Assembly (NCBI GenBank): GCA_944321765.1
Contig: CALUMQ010000029.1
Span: 233,468-297,467, forward strand
DNA from: an uncultured Alistipes sp.
GTDB taxonomy: Bacteria; Bacteroidota; Bacteroidia; Bacteroidales; Rikenellaceae
Direction: 5' to 3'
Length of the DNA stretch: 64,000 nucleotides
Shown here one piece after another: positions 36,901-45,799 of the stretch. Below the pieces are notes generated by a model. That model was not told the DNA's origin and made no database searches. It saw only the letters and a list, made by a program, of their open reading frames with translations. How positions within the stretch are numbered: the stretch's first letter is position 1; each line of letters starts with the position of its first letter. A program made the translations under genes and the position numbers.

Positions 36901-37335
36901 GTGGACAAGGAGCCGATCCCCAACTCGCGCTACGACCTGTACGTAAACCACCTCAACGTGGTGCGCGACGTCACCCACCGCTGGACCCCCGACAACCCGA
37001 TCACCGACGGCTATCCCCGACTGATCGACACCTACGGAGGACGTCTCTACGACAAGAACGGCAACCTCATCGCCCAGAGCCTGCCTTCGGTTTCGAGAGT
37101 AACCAACTGCCTGCTGCTGGAGGATGTCTCCTACCTGAAGATCAGCTCACTGACGCTGCTCTACGACCTGCCCGACACGTGGGTCAAGAGAATGCACATG
37201 CAGAGTTGCGGCATCTCGTTCTCGATGAACAACCTGGCGACCTTCACCAACTACTCGGGACTGGATCCCGAGACTCCCGGGGCAGTCTATCCGCAATGCC
37301 GCTCCTATTCGATCGGCGTGTCTATCGGTTTTTAA
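33943..37335 (+). CDS. SusC/RagA-like TonB-dependent transporter (peptidase operon)
   Basis: 1130 residues. Signal, then CarboxypepD_reg-like domain (VRGTVKDLAGEPLIGVSVVV), a segment preceding the plug (QVVVTGFAKTEIRKSTGSVA), a plug (KIRIRGTSTITGNAEPLWVI; ESVSVLKDAAAAAIYGSQAA) and a long barrel. It imports a ligand with the next gene's SusD-like lid. It starts 24 bases after the S9 peptidase gene with no terminator between, so substrate is probably peptide, as for RagA of Porphyromonas. That comparison is inference from gene order; the sequence itself does not show ligand specificity. Confidence 0.92.
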   Translation: MKQFLQNLSLLALLLLAAAHPAAAQENVGHDERVEVRGTVKDLAGEPLIGVSVVVAGTHIGVNTDLKGEYRLSAPIGSTLRFTYIGYEPQSIKVGVENKHGIRFVYDVTLREQATDIGQVVVTGFAKTEIRKSTGSVAVIKGEDLNTSPLEGVDKLLQGKLAGVSVQSVSGRPGEAAKIRIRGTSTITGNAEPLWVIDGVPMQKEIPSISSTQIKSGDFSNIFATGVGGINPNDIESVSVLKDAAAAAIYGSQAAGGVIVVTTKRGKSGPVHVNYSGTVSIQTRPVRSAKLMNSREKLAWEQELWDEFSAAGYNQYLQTGSGYYPVVGIVGMIRSGYGKYKGLSTAQQDALIAELGSQTTDWFEELFRTTVSTSHYVSASGGNDKMAYYLSMGYGNDQGIVLKNSYDRYNFNAKIDATPNRVISFGISTDFSYQTSKAPSSNVDMFDYAYFANPYERPYNEDGSYRADETYFALSPANGSSYSTLPDNGFNLLREINETSSKSTSGNFTLTGNTTINITRDLKFIGLASFSYISDNSDNINGKNTYAAWLDRPFENNTTTSKRTYGSISQSSTYNTNYMLRGHFSYGHTFGEIHRLNVLAGAEISRNYAKSIVTKRYGYDPVTGNHSTPTFQPVGDNTTIDYNKLINFGKILDECTGQSIVENAMASFYGTIDYILLNRYVFNASVRSDGSNNFGSKEQFNATWSAGFSWNIDEESWMKGKISDVISSMTLRLATGYTGGVNKSVYPVVIMNYDPSFRASETDFYRMGDISNAPNPHLSWEKTWDMKVGLDVGFLKDRLRLQVEAYNRKGYDLVTSSRVNSAVGFTSQGYNTSEQVNRGIEMTLGATLLKYKDFSWNMTANASYNMNKLTKYVSPNSGIYGDYYVGYPLGMIITGKTTGIDPETGFYRYELRPDAVINDVADYRNMENYLFYVGTSTAPWTGGFNTSMRYKNLTLSVNGVFSLNAKVLNDIESPASYNELDRNLSGVDKEPIPNSRYDLYVNHLNVVRDVTHRWTPDNPITDGYPRLIDTYGGRLYDKNGNLIAQSLPSVSRVTNCLLLEDVSYLKISSLTLLYDLPDTWVKRMHMQSCGISFSMNNLATFTNYSGLDPETPGAVYPQCRSYSIGVSIGF

Positions 37336-37369
37336 CCTTCATGCGTGAAACATCAAAAATCGTGAATTC

Positions 37370-38746
37370 ATGAAAAAGACCATTCTGGCGTTCGCACTCC
37401 TCGCGCTCTGCGCCTCGTGCAACCGCTATCTGGACATAAAACCCTACGGAAAAACCATTCCCCAAAGTGCCGAGGAGTTCTCGGCGCTGCTCCACTCCCG
37501 CCTCAACGACATCGACTACGGCGAGGAGGTCATCGTGGGCGACGGTCCCGAAATAGGCTACCTGGAGTGCTATGCCGACAACCTGGCGACAAACCTCACG
37601 AAATATCCCGCCGGAAACTATATCCCGCTCTACATCGGTCAAAACCTCTCGGCGAAACAGACGCTTTACACGAACCTTTATGAGGTGATCCGCGACTGCA
37701 ACATCACCATCGGCTACCTCGAGGAGCGCAATACGCGCCTCGGCATGAACGTCCTCGGAACGGCCTACGCCCTGCGCGGAGTCTGCTACTACAACCTGCT
37801 GCGCAACTTCTGCCAGCCCTACAATGCCGAGAATCCCACCCCCGGCGTACCGCTGGTCACGGAGTTCGACATGGAGGCGAAGCCCGTCCGCAGCACCTAC
37901 GCCCAGACCGTGAAACGCATCGAGGAGGACCTCAACAAGGCCATCGAGTACGACATCCAGGACGAGATGTACCGCTTCAACAATGATGTGGCCAAGGGAT
38001 ACCTCGCACGCCTCTACTTCTGGACGCAGCAGTACGACCTCGCGGCACAGTATGCCGCCGAGCTGCTGGAGAAATACCCGCTGCTCGATGCCGAACCCTA
38101 CAAGGAGATGATCAGCACGCAGATAGCGAAAACCGGCAACATGATCTTCAAGGCCCAGACCATCGCCGGATCCTCGGAGAGCACAAGCCTGAGCAACATA
38201 AAGAGCTACCTGAAAAACCGCCCCTGCACGCGACAGTTCTACGATCTGTTTGCCGAGAAGGAGCGGGACGTACGCTTCGCCCTGTCGATGGATGCCAAGC
38301 GGCTGCCGGCGAAGAACCTGTTTGCCTGCATGCGCAGCGCCGAGATGCAGTTGATTCTGGCCGAGAGCTACTACCACACCAATCAGACGGAAAAGGCGCT
38401 CGAAGCTTTGAACGCCCTGCGCCGCAAGCGCATTGCCGACGTCACGGACTACACCCTGCAGACGCTTCCGCCCGTCAACAGCGAGGATCTGATCCGGCAG
38501 GATGCCAAGGGCAATGCCCTCACGCCGCTGCTCTACGCCATTCTCTGCGAACGCCGCAAGGAGCTCTTCTGCGAAGGAGACCGCTGGTACGAGCTCAAGC
38601 GCAACGGATGTCCCGAATTCTGGGTCGCCAAGCAGGGACTGAAGTACACCACCTTCTCGTGGATGTACACCTTCCCGATCTACGCCCCGGACCTGCAGCT
38701 GGTCGAGGGTCTGGAGCAGAACCCCGGATACGACCACATGGAGTAA
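37370..38746 (+). CDS. SusD/RagB-like lipoprotein (peptidase operon)
   Basis: 458 residues; lipobox LCASC (Cys17). The start (NRYLDIKPYGKTIPQSAEEF) and TPR-like core (YALRGVCYYNLLRNFCQPYN; NDVAKGYLARLYFWTQQYDL) are SusD-like, as is MRSAEMQLILAESYYHTNQT and the closing ERRKELFCEGDRWYELKRNG. It is shorter than the glucan-locus SusD (525), in the range of RagB-type proteins that bind peptides. It lies 34 bases after SusC and is the surface lid for that transporter. Confidence 0.9.
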   Translation: MKKTILAFALLALCASCNRYLDIKPYGKTIPQSAEEFSALLHSRLNDIDYGEEVIVGDGPEIGYLECYADNLATNLTKYPAGNYIPLYIGQNLSAKQTLYTNLYEVIRDCNITIGYLEERNTRLGMNVLGTAYALRGVCYYNLLRNFCQPYNAENPTPGVPLVTEFDMEAKPVRSTYAQTVKRIEEDLNKAIEYDIQDEMYRFNNDVAKGYLARLYFWTQQYDLAAQYAAELLEKYPLLDAEPYKEMISTQIAKTGNMIFKAQTIAGSSESTSLSNIKSYLKNRPCTRQFYDLFAEKERDVRFALSMDAKRLPAKNLFACMRSAEMQLILAESYYHTNQTEKALEALNALRRKRIADVTDYTLQTLPPVNSEDLIRQDAKGNALTPLLYAILCERRKELFCEGDRWYELKRNGCPEFWVAKQGLKYTTFSWMYTFPIYAPDLQLVEGLEQNPGYDHME

Positions 38747-38769
38747 TCACCTGCAAACGACACACAACC

Positions 38770-38997
38770 ATGAAAAAGAGATCATACATGCCGAAGAAAC
38801 TGCTGCTGGCAGCCGTGATGCTGGGTGCTGCCGGCATAATGACCGCCTGCGACAACTACGACGAAACGCCGCCGCTGTCGGAGGACTATCTGACGACCTA
38901 CATCATGCCCGACGGCACGTTCCTCGGGAACGAGGAGTGGGAGCAGATCGCCACCGAAGAGGCGGAGTACAATGCCTTTCTCGAGGGTTCAAACTGA
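38770..38997 (+). CDS. Small lipoprotein of the SusCD operon
   Basis: 75 residues; start at ATG 38770 gives a signal ending MTAC (Cys27). The mature part is only about 48 residues, acidic, with ETPPLSEDYLTTYIMPDG and a Glu-rich end. It is too short for a known ligand-binding fold. Placed between SusD and a larger lipoprotein, it may be an accessory surface subunit. I do not recognise the family. Confidence 0.65.
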   Translation: MKKRSYMPKKLLLAAVMLGAAGIMTACDNYDETPPLSEDYLTTYIMPDGTFLGNEEWEQIATEEAEYNAFLEGSN

Positions 38998-39040
38998 CAC
39001 ATACAACAAATACGACAAATTCATATTCACTTAAACCATT

Positions 39041-40321
39041 ATGACCATGAAAAAATTTCTTTTTGCGCTCCTTGCAGCGCCACTGATGTTCGGCGCCTGC
39101 TCGAGCAACGACGACAACGACTCGCTCCCGACCCTCTCGTTCTCCAAGCCGGTTCAGGCGCTCACTTCGGGATCCATCACCCTCGACCTTGAGGTCAGCG
39201 GCCTCGACCTGTCGAAACTTTCCGAGCCGGTAACCGTTCCCGTAACCTTCTCGGGCACGGCCGTCAAGGGCACCGAGTACTCCGTTTCGGCCGAGCAGTT
39301 CGTTCTGGGCGGCAGCAACCAGTCGCTCTCGATCACCGTCACGGCCCTCGACAACTATGACGAGGCCAAGGAGATCGTCGCTACGCTGGGAACGGTAGCC
39401 AACTTTGCTTCGGGCAAGAACGCCACGTCGAAAATCAGCCTGGGTGTGAAGAGCAAGATCATGTACTCGTTCAAAACGGCAACGCTGACTCTGGGCGAGA
39501 CGGTCGCCGTGGAGCTTAAGCTCTTCACCGCCACGGGAGCCAGATATACCGCCGAGCAGGATATCACGATTCCGATCGAGGTAGCCGAGGGTTCGACGGC
39601 CGTCGAGGGTACCAACTTCACCTTCGAGGGCGAGAAGCAGATCGTCGTAAAGCAGGGCCAGAGCTCGGGAAGCATCACCATCAAGGCTGGAACGGTTGAA
39701 GAGGGCAAGGACAAGCTCGTGCTGAAGACCGGTCTGGAGAATAACAAGGGATTTGTTCGCGGCCAGTACAACGAGATCACCGTAACGATCCTCGGCTCGT
39801 TCTTCAACAACCTCATCGGCACCTGGAAGATGAGCACCGAAGGGAATTATGATCCGGTAGAATTCCTGAGTCTGAGTGGAGTCTCCGAAGAGTCTGACAA
39901 GCAGTTGTACGAAGACAACATTGCCGCCGTTCCGCAGTACAACGCCAATGACCGTCTGACGTTCGGCGACGGGATCCTCACCACGTCGCTCGAATCGACG
40001 CTGAAGAACTTCTTCCGGGAGACTTCGAACTTCTCGAAAGGCGAAGATTTCACCATTTATGGTGTGGGGACATCATTCACGGTTCAGTTAATTCAGCTGG
40101 ACAATGTCAACCGCAGCTTCTCGGCAACGGATCAGAGCGAGGATACCGAGGCGCTCATTGGTGTACGTTTCGTGGACGGCGATGCAAACAAGATGGAGAT
40201 CTACTTTATCGACTACTACTCGACGTCGTTCCTGGTGGGCTACATGTATTACGAATCGACCAAGCCGATGGCTCCTTATTACCCGTATATTTACTTCACG
40301 TTTGAGCGTGTAACCGAATAG
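39041..40321 (+). CDS. Surface lipoprotein with Calx-beta-like repeats
   Basis: 426 residues; ATG 39041 or 39047, both in frame. The lipobox is FGAC. Residues about 25-260 look like two Calx-beta-like sandwiches (LDLEVSGLDLSKLSEPVTVP; FSGTAVKGTEYSVSAEQFVL; IPIEVAEGSTAVEGTNFTFE), followed by a lipocalin-like C-terminal domain (FFNNLIGTWKMSTEGNYDPV; MYYESTKPMAPYYPYIYFTF). As last gene of the peptidase-SusCD operon it is a candidate surface ligand-binding protein. The domain names are by resemblance only. A terminator follows 24 bases later. Confidence 0.7.
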   Translation: MTMKKFLFALLAAPLMFGACSSNDDNDSLPTLSFSKPVQALTSGSITLDLEVSGLDLSKLSEPVTVPVTFSGTAVKGTEYSVSAEQFVLGGSNQSLSITVTALDNYDEAKEIVATLGTVANFASGKNATSKISLGVKSKIMYSFKTATLTLGETVAVELKLFTATGARYTAEQDITIPIEVAEGSTAVEGTNFTFEGEKQIVVKQGQSSGSITIKAGTVEEGKDKLVLKTGLENNKGFVRGQYNEITVTILGSFFNNLIGTWKMSTEGNYDPVEFLSLSGVSEESDKQLYEDNIAAVPQYNANDRLTFGDGILTTSLESTLKNFFRETSNFSKGEDFTIYGVGTSFTVQLIQLDNVNRSFSATDQSEDTEALIGVRFVDGDANKMEIYFIDYYSTSFLVGYMYYESTKPMAPYYPYIYFTFERVTE

Positions 40322-40344
40322 GCGGACAGCCGGATCCTAACAGG

Positions 40345-40375
40345 AATCCCGGCCCCATGTGGGGTCGGGATTTTT
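40345..40375 (+). terminator. Terminator of the peptidase-SusCD operon
   Basis: AATCCCGGCCCC pairs with GGGGTCGGGATT (one G-T) around a short loop and is followed by TTTTT. Confidence 0.85.
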
Positions 40376-40528
40376 GTTGGCAGGGGGGGCCACTGCCGAC
40401 CCAAAAGCGGCATGACATATGACCCGGAACGGCTGCCGGCCCATCAAAAGGCCCTGTCTTTCAGAATGAGCACTCAATCATAGTGAGCACACTCACTTAT
40501 ACAAGAGCGCCGAGAATGGCATGTTTTT

Positions 40529-40536
40529 TAGTTTTG
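40529..40536 (+). promoter_or_regulatory. -7 box before the XRE gene
   Basis: TAGTTTTG matches TAnnTTTG. It lies inside the reading frame if ATG 40521 were used, so it favours the GTG start at 40557. Confidence 0.35.
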
Positions 40537-40556
40537 TATCAAAGGAACGCAAAGCC

Positions 40557-40784
40557 GTGAAAACGCCGGTAGACATCTATGTGATTGAGGCCATTCGCAA
40601 AGAACGGATGGCCCAAAACGTATCGCAGGCCATGCTGGCATACGGGATCGGCGTTTCCAAAGGATTTATCGGCATGGCAGAAAGTCCGAAGTACAATATA
40701 AAGTACAACATCAACCATATCAACGAAATCGCCAAGTTCCTCGGCTGCTCGCCCCGCGATTTCCTGCCCGAGAAACCCCTTTAA
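40557..40784 (+). CDS. Small XRE-type helix-turn-helix regulator
   Basis: 75 residues from GTG 40557; an ATG at 40521 adds 12 residues without family resemblance and lies upstream of a -7 box. The sequence KTPVDIYVIEAIRKERMAQN then VSQAMLAYGIGVSKGFIGMA gives a compact HTH, and the ending YNINHINEIAKFLGCSPRDF is typical of a small Bacteroidetes XRE family that binds DNA as a dimer. Target unknown. It lies 17 bases before an inactive EEP-fold gene. Confidence 0.75.
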   Translation: MKTPVDIYVIEAIRKERMAQNVSQAMLAYGIGVSKGFIGMAESPKYNIKYNINHINEIAKFLGCSPRDFLPEKPL

Positions 40785-40801
40785 CCCCGTCTGCCGATCC
40801 G

Positions 40802-41623
40802 ATGATGACGCGTCGTCTGTTGCTGCTGGTCCTGTTGTGCACGCTGGCCCTTTCGGCCGCAGGACGTCCGCCCGTCGGCATCGCCTACTACGACGTCGAC
40901 CGTCTCTACGACACCGTTCCGGCACTCTTCTACGACGACGAAGACTATACCCCCGAAGGCCGTCTGCACTGGACTGCGGCCCGTTACGAACGCAAAATCC
41001 AGAACACCGCCGCCGTGATCGACTCCCTGGGACTCGACCTCGTGGCGCTGTGGGGCGTGGAGAACGAGCAGGTCGTACGTGACCTTGTGGCGGCCTGCCA
41101 CGGCGACTACACCTTCCTCCACCGCACGCTCAATACCCTCGACGGCATGGACTTTGCCCTGCTCTACTACGGCGACCGATTCTTCCCGGCAAGGGTCGAG
41201 ACGGGCCGGCGGTATCTGCTCATCGAAGGTGAGTTGCGCGACGAACGCGTGGCGGTGGTGCTGTGCGCCGACCCGCGGATGGCCGAATGGGTCATCGAGG
41301 ACCTCCGCAAAGAGGCTCCGGAGCTGAAACCGATCCTGCTGGGAAGAGCGGCGCTCTCCCGCCCCGGGCGGCTGGGGCTTCGCGACGCCACGGAGCCCGC
41401 GGCACGGGCCGGGCGCGGTACGCAGCGACGCACGCGCGGACGACGCTGGGAGATGACCGACCGGATCCTCGTCGACACGGCCTTGAAGGTCGAGGCGTGC
41501 GACGTCTATGCCCGTCGTTTTCTGATCGATAGGCACAGCGGAAATCCGCTGGAAACCTTCTCGGGAAGAGTCTACCGCGGCGGCTACAGCCGTTCGCTCC
41601 CCGTCTACATCTATATAAGGTAG
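40802..41623 (+). CDS. EEP-fold protein lacking catalytic residues
   Basis: 273 residues with a signal (LLVLLCTLALSAAG). The chain follows the secreted endonuclease/exonuclease/phosphatase proteins of Bacteroidetes: DYTPEGRLHWTAARYERKI, LDLVALWGVENEQVV, RGRRWEMTDRILVD and FSGRVYRGGYSRSLPVYIYI. Yet key residues differ: the usual NVEN(L/F)FD start reads DVDRLYD; CEVEN reads WGVEN, losing the metal-binding Glu; no GDFN motif follows LLGRAALS; and the last SDHLPV is SRSLPV, losing Asp and His. It is shorter than the active family too. It is probably a pseudoenzyme with binding or regulatory function. Reading is intact, so it is not a pseudogene. Confidence 0.75.
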   Translation: MMTRRLLLLVLLCTLALSAAGRPPVGIAYYDVDRLYDTVPALFYDDEDYTPEGRLHWTAARYERKIQNTAAVIDSLGLDLVALWGVENEQVVRDLVAACHGDYTFLHRTLNTLDGMDFALLYYGDRFFPARVETGRRYLLIEGELRDERVAVVLCADPRMAEWVIEDLRKEAPELKPILLGRAALSRPGRLGLRDATEPAARAGRGTQRRTRGRRWEMTDRILVDTALKVEACDVYARRFLIDRHSGNPLETFSGRVYRGGYSRSLPVYIYIR

Positions 41624-41628
41624 AATTT

Positions 41629-41660
41629 TTTGGAATTTTCGAAAAGTTTTCTTACATTCG
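41629..41660 (+). promoter_or_regulatory. Promoter of ppdK
   Basis: TTTG (41629-41632), a 20-base spacer and TACATTCG (one mismatch to TAnnTTTG, 41653-41660) leave a leader of about 130 AT-rich bases before ppdK. Confidence 0.45.
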
Positions 41661-41796
41661 CAATCCCTTTGACAGGGGGATCGATTGGGCGGGACAGGTT
41701 GAATCTTTACCGCTTTTTTTTGCCCTTAAGCCCAAGTAATTCGGAAAAATTTTATATATTTATACTAATATTTCTAAATTAAACTCTCAAAAAGCT

Positions 41797-44526
41797 ATGG
41801 CAGACGTCAAACGAGTCTACACCTTCGGCAACAAAGAGGCCGAAGGTAACGGCAAGATGCGGGAACTGCTCGGCGGAAAAGGTGCCAACCTCGCCGAAAT
41901 GAACCTTATCGGCATCCCCGTACCCCCGGGTTTCACCATCACGACCGAGGTATGCACGGAATACTACAAACACGGCAAGCAGGCAATCATCGAACTTCTG
42001 CGTCCCGAAGTCGAGAAGGCAATGAAGAATATCGAAAAACTGACGGGCATGAAATTCGGCGACAAGGAGCTGCCGCTGCTCGTCTCGGTGCGTTCGGGAG
42101 CCCGCGCCTCGATGCCCGGCATGATGGATACGATCCTCAACCTCGGCATGAACGACGAGGCCGTTGAGGCCGTTGCACGCCGCACGGGAAATCCCCGCTT
42201 CGCATGGGACTCCTACCGCCGTTTCGTACAGATGTACGGCGACGTGGTGCTCGGCATGAAACCCGCCTCGAAGGAGGATCACGACCCCTTTGAGGAGATC
42301 ATCGACGCCCAGAAGAAGAAAAAGGGCGTCAAGAACGATACCGACCTGACGACCGAAGACCTCAAGGAGCTGGTCAAGAGCTTCAAGGCCGCCGTGAAGG
42401 AGCGCACCGGCGAAGACTTCCCGACCAATCCGTGGGATCAGCTCTGGGGCGCCATCTGCGCCGTCTTCGGATCGTGGATGAACGAGCGCGCCATCCTCTA
42501 CCGCAAGCTCAACAACATCCCCGCCGAGTGGGGAACGGCCGTATCGGTTCAGGCCATGGTCTTCGGAAACATGGGCAACAACTCCGCCACGGGCGTAGCC
42601 TTCTCGCGCGACGCCGCAACGGGTGAGAATATCTTCAACGGCGAGTATCTGATCAACGCCCAGGGCGAGGATGTCGTAGCAGGCATCCGCACCCCGCAGC
42701 AGATCACCATCGAGGGATCGAAGCGCTGGGCCAAGGCACAGAACATCTCCGAGGAGGACCGCAAGAACAAATACCCCTCGCTCGAGGAGGTGATGCCCGA
42801 GGTATACAAGGAGCTCAACGAGATCCAGCACCACCTGGAGCAATACTTCAAGGACATGCAGGACATCGAGTTCACGATCCAGGACGGAAAGCTCTGGATG
42901 CTCCAGTGCCGCAACGGCAAGCGTACGGGCGCCGCCATGGTGAAGATCGCCATGGACATGCTCCGCGAAGGGCTGATCGACGAGAAGACCGCCGTGCTGC
43001 GCTGCGAACCCGCGAAGCTCGACGAACTGCTCCACCCGGTCTTCGACAAGAAGGCCATCGCTTCGGCCCAGGTCATCACGAAGGGCCTGCCCGCCTCGCC
43101 GGGCGCCGCAACGGGTCCCGTGGTATTCTTTGCCGAGGATGCCGAGAAGATCTTCGCCAAGACCGGTCAGAAGGCCGTTCTGGTACGTATCGAGACCTCG
43201 CCCGAGGATCTGAAGGGCATGCTGGATGCCGCAGGTATCCTGACGGCCCGCGGCGGTATGACGTCGCACGCCGCCGTGGTGGCCCGCGGTATGGGCAAGT
43301 GCTGCGTCTCGGGCGCCGGAGAGCTGCAGATCGACTACAAGGCCCGCACGATCAAGGTCAACGGATTCACCGTGAAGGAGGGCGACTGGATCTCGCTCAA
43401 CGGCTCGACGGGTGAGGTATATCTCGGACAGGTAGCGACGAAGGCTGCCGATCTGAGCGGCGATTTCGGCAAGCTGATGGAGCTCGCCGGCAAATACGCC
43501 GTGCTGAAGGTCCGTGCCAACGCCGACACGCCGAAGGATGCTGCCCAGGCCTTCGAGTTCGGAGCCGAAGGTATCGGCCTCTGCCGCACGGAGCACATGT
43601 TCTTCGAGGGCGACCGCATCAAGGCCATCCGTGAGATGATCCTCGCCGATGACGAGGCCGGACGCCGCGTGGCGTTGGCCAAGTTGCTGCCCATGCAGCG
43701 CGGTGACTTCGAGGGGCTGTTCAAGGTAATGAACGGATACCCCGTAACGGTTCGTCTGCTCGATCCCCCTCTGCACGAGTTCGTGCCCCACGACGAGAAG
43801 GGTCAGAAGGAGATGGCCGAGGAGATGGGCGTACCCCTGCAGAAGATCGTCGAGAAGGTCGAGTCGCTGGCCGAGTTCAACCCCATGCTGGGACACCGCG
43901 GCTGCCGTCTGGGAAACACCTATCCGGAGATCACCGAGATGCAGGCCCGTGCCATCATCGAGGCTGCCATGAACGTCAAGGCCATGGGCATTCCGGTACA
44001 CGTGGAGATCATGGTGCCGCTGGTGGGCAACCACAAAGAGCTCCGCTACCAGAAGAACATCATCGACTCGACGGCCGAGCAGGTATTCTCGGAGCGCAAC
44101 GACAAGATCGAATACATGGTAGGTACGATGATCGAAGTGCCGCGTGCCGCCGTCACGGCCAACCAGATCGCCGAAGTGGCCGAGTTCTTCTCGTTCGGAA
44201 CCAACGACCTTACGCAGATGACCCTCGGATTCTCGCGTGACGACATCGGCAAGTTCCTCCCCGTCTACCTGGAGAAGGGCATCCTGAAGAACGACCCCTT
44301 CCAGATCCTCGACCGCAACGGCGTGGGTCAGTTGATCCGCGAAGCCGTATTCAAGGGCCGCGGTACGCGTCCGACGCTCAAGTGCGGTATCTGCGGAGAG
44401 CATGGCGGAGAGCCTTCGTCGGTGGAATTCTGCCACTACGCAGGTCTGAACTACGTAAGCTGCTCGCCTTTCCGCGTGCCTATCGCCCGTCTGGCAGCCG
44501 CTCACGCAGCGCTCAATCAGAAATAA
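41797..44526 (+). CDS. ppdK: Pyruvate, phosphate dikinase
   Basis: 909 residues, normal for PPDK. It interconverts pyruvate, ATP and phosphate with PEP, AMP and diphosphate, in the cytoplasm. Domains: the ATP-grasp start ([40 protein letters not shown]), the swivelling phosphohistidine domain ([19 protein letters not shown], catalytic His near residue 490) and the C-terminal PEP/pyruvate barrel ([39 protein letters not shown]). Common in anaerobic Bacteroidetes as a PEP source. Own promoter and terminator, single gene. Confidence 0.97.
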   Translation: MADVKRVYTFGNKEAEGNGKMRELLGGKGANLAEMNLIGIPVPPGFTITTEVCTEYYKHGKQAIIELLRPEVEKAMKNIEKLTGMKFGDKELPLLVSVRSGARASMPGMMDTILNLGMNDEAVEAVARRTGNPRFAWDSYRRFVQMYGDVVLGMKPASKEDHDPFEEIIDAQKKKKGVKNDTDLTTEDLKELVKSFKAAVKERTGEDFPTNPWDQLWGAICAVFGSWMNERAILYRKLNNIPAEWGTAVSVQAMVFGNMGNNSATGVAFSRDAATGENIFNGEYLINAQGEDVVAGIRTPQQITIEGSKRWAKAQNISEEDRKNKYPSLEEVMPEVYKELNEIQHHLEQYFKDMQDIEFTIQDGKLWMLQCRNGKRTGAAMVKIAMDMLREGLIDEKTAVLRCEPAKLDELLHPVFDKKAIASAQVITKGLPASPGAATGPVVFFAEDAEKIFAKTGQKAVLVRIETSPEDLKGMLDAAGILTARGGMTSHAAVVARGMGKCCVSGAGELQIDYKARTIKVNGFTVKEGDWISLNGSTGEVYLGQVATKAADLSGDFGKLMELAGKYAVLKVRANADTPKDAAQAFEFGAEGIGLCRTEHMFFEGDRIKAIREMILADDEAGRRVALAKLLPMQRGDFEGLFKVMNGYPVTVRLLDPPLHEFVPHDEKGQKEMAEEMGVPLQKIVEKVESLAEFNPMLGHRGCRLGNTYPEITEMQARAIIEAAMNVKAMGIPVHVEIMVPLVGNHKELRYQKNIIDSTAEQVFSERNDKIEYMVGTMIEVPRAAVTANQIAEVAEFFSFGTNDLTQMTLGFSRDDIGKFLPVYLEKGILKNDPFQILDRNGVGQLIREAVFKGRGTRPTLKCGICGEHGGEPSSVEFCHYAGLNYVSCSPFRVPIARLAAAHAALNQK

Positions 44527-44549
44527 TCCGGACCCCGGAATCATCCGAC

Positions 44550-44585
44550 GAAACCCGCAACAATTGTTGCGGGTTTCGTTTTTTT
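44550..44585 (+). terminator. Terminator of ppdK
   Basis: GAAACCCGCAAC and GTTGCGGGTTTC form a 12-base perfect stem with loop AATT, followed by a T run. Confidence 0.9.
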
Positions 44586-44616
44586 ATTTTCAAAAGAGGG
44601 CTATTCATTGATTTTA

Positions 44617-44648
44617 TTTGCGTCTCGCACGGATTTTTACTATCTTTG
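44617..44648 (+). promoter_or_regulatory. Promoter of the small beta-barrel gene
   Basis: TTTG (44617-44620), a 20-base spacer and TATCTTTG (44641-44648), 47 bases upstream of the start at 44696. Confidence 0.65.
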
Positions 44649-44695
44649 AACATAGAAACCATGAAATCGAGCAATCACCTTTAACAATCAAAGCG

Positions 44696-45157
44696 ATGAA
44701 AAAGATCATTCTCTCTGCCCTGTTGTCGCTCTTTGCCATGACAGTAGTTTCCGCCCAGGATGGCGGAGGCTGGGCCGTCGGCCCGCGCATGAACATCTAC
44801 ACCAATACGGGAGATGCCGTAGTCGGACTCGGAGCCTTCGGCCGCTACAGCTTCGACGGCAACTGGCGCATCGAGCCGTCACTGATGGCCCTGCTGCATG
44901 AGGGTTGCTCGCTCGACATCAGCTGCGACGCCCAGTACGTCTTCCACGTGGGCAGCGGATGGCATCTCTACCCCGCTGCCGGTCTGACGGTCAATGACAT
45001 CGGCCGCTGGGCCGCCGGTTTGAACCTCGGAGGAGGCTTTGACGTCGAGGTGGCACACAGCTGGGATATCTCGGCCGGAATCAAATGGCAGCCCATGTTT
45101 GACGATGTTCGTCCGAATCCCGTAGTCATCAGTGTCGGAGCCAGCTACAAGTTCTGA
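44696..45157 (+). CDS. Small outer-membrane beta-barrel protein
   Basis: 153 residues from ATG 44696, downstream of a good promoter. The signal ends VVSAQ. The mature chain alternates hydrophobic and polar residues in about eight strands (WAVGPRMNIYTNT; VGLGAFGRYSFDG; WHLYPAAGLTVND; NLGGGFDVEV; WDISAGIKW) and ends VISVGASYKF with a terminal Phe, as outer-membrane barrels do. Resembles the OmpW/OmpA-barrel-like class. Function unknown. Confidence 0.75.
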   Translation: MKKIILSALLSLFAMTVVSAQDGGGWAVGPRMNIYTNTGDAVVGLGAFGRYSFDGNWRIEPSLMALLHEGCSLDISCDAQYVFHVGSGWHLYPAAGLTVNDIGRWAAGLNLGGGFDVEVAHSWDISAGIKWQPMFDDVRPNPVVISVGASYKF

Positions 45158-45185
45158 CACCCGGTCGGCATCATTCCGAAAAAAG

Positions 45186-45217
45186 AACCCGGACCTCCTC
45201 AGGAAGTCCGGGTTTTT
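45186..45217. terminator. Bidirectional terminator between the barrel gene and def
   Basis: AACCCGGACCTCC pairs with GGAAGTCCGGGTT (one mismatch). A T run on the right and an A run on the left let it serve the convergent genes on both strands. Confidence 0.75.
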
Positions 45218-45253
45218 CTATCACCCGTGAGCCGGAAGCGGCCCGCAGACGCA

Positions 45254-45799
45254 TCAGCGCGTCTTGTAGCTGCAGCGATACTTGCCCTTGGCCAGATTCA
45301 GCAGCTTGCTCTTGAGCAACTGCCGGCGCAGCGGCGCCACACGATCTGTGAAAACGATTCCCTCGATGTGATCGTATTCATGCTGGATGACCCACGCCTT
45401 GAGCCCCGTAAACTCCTCGTCGTGCTCGACGAAGTTCTCGTCGAGGTAACGCATGCGGATTGCCAGCGAACGGTTCACGTCGGCACGGATGCCCGGGAAC
45501 GAAAGGCACCCCTCGTTGTAGGATTTCTTCTCCTCGGAGTAGGCATAGATCTCAGGATTGATAAATGCCCGCTTGTAGTCGGTGCACGTAGGATCCTCCT
45601 CGGCCCACGGCGTGCAGTCGATGATGAACAGGCGGATATCCTTGCCGATCTGCGGCGCGGCCAGGCCTACGCCTTCGGCCTCGGCGAGTGTGAGGAACAT
45701 GTCCTCGATCAGTTTCTTTACCTCCGGGTAATCGGGTGCGAGGGGCTCGCACTTGCGGCGAAGCACCTCGTCTCCATATATGACAATCGGGTATATCAT
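45254..45799 (-). CDS. def: Peptide deformylase
   Basis: 181 residues from ATG 45799, which overlaps the ruvX stop; open reading upstream is ruvX in another frame. It removes the formyl group from new polypeptides. All three metal-site motifs are present: GVGLAAPQIG, EGCLSFPGIRA and HEYDHIEGIVF. Ends in a basic tail (LNLAKGKYRCSYKTR). Third gene of a glyS-ruvX-def unit. Confidence 0.97.
   Translation of the reverse strand: MIYPIVIYGDEVLRRKCEPLAPDYPEVKKLIEDMFLTLAEAEGVGLAAPQIGKDIRLFIIDCTPWAEEDPTCTDYKRAFINPEIYAYSEEKKSYNEGCLSFPGIRADVNRSLAIRMRYLDENFVEHDEEFTGLKAWVIQHEYDHIEGIVFTDRVAPLRRQLLKSKLLNLAKGKYRCSYKTR

Noticed and set aside
41779-44544. Minus-strand open frame of over 900 codons opposite ppdK
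   Set aside because: Antisense shadow; His-rich and Leu-rich composition without domains, while the plus strand is clear PPDK.
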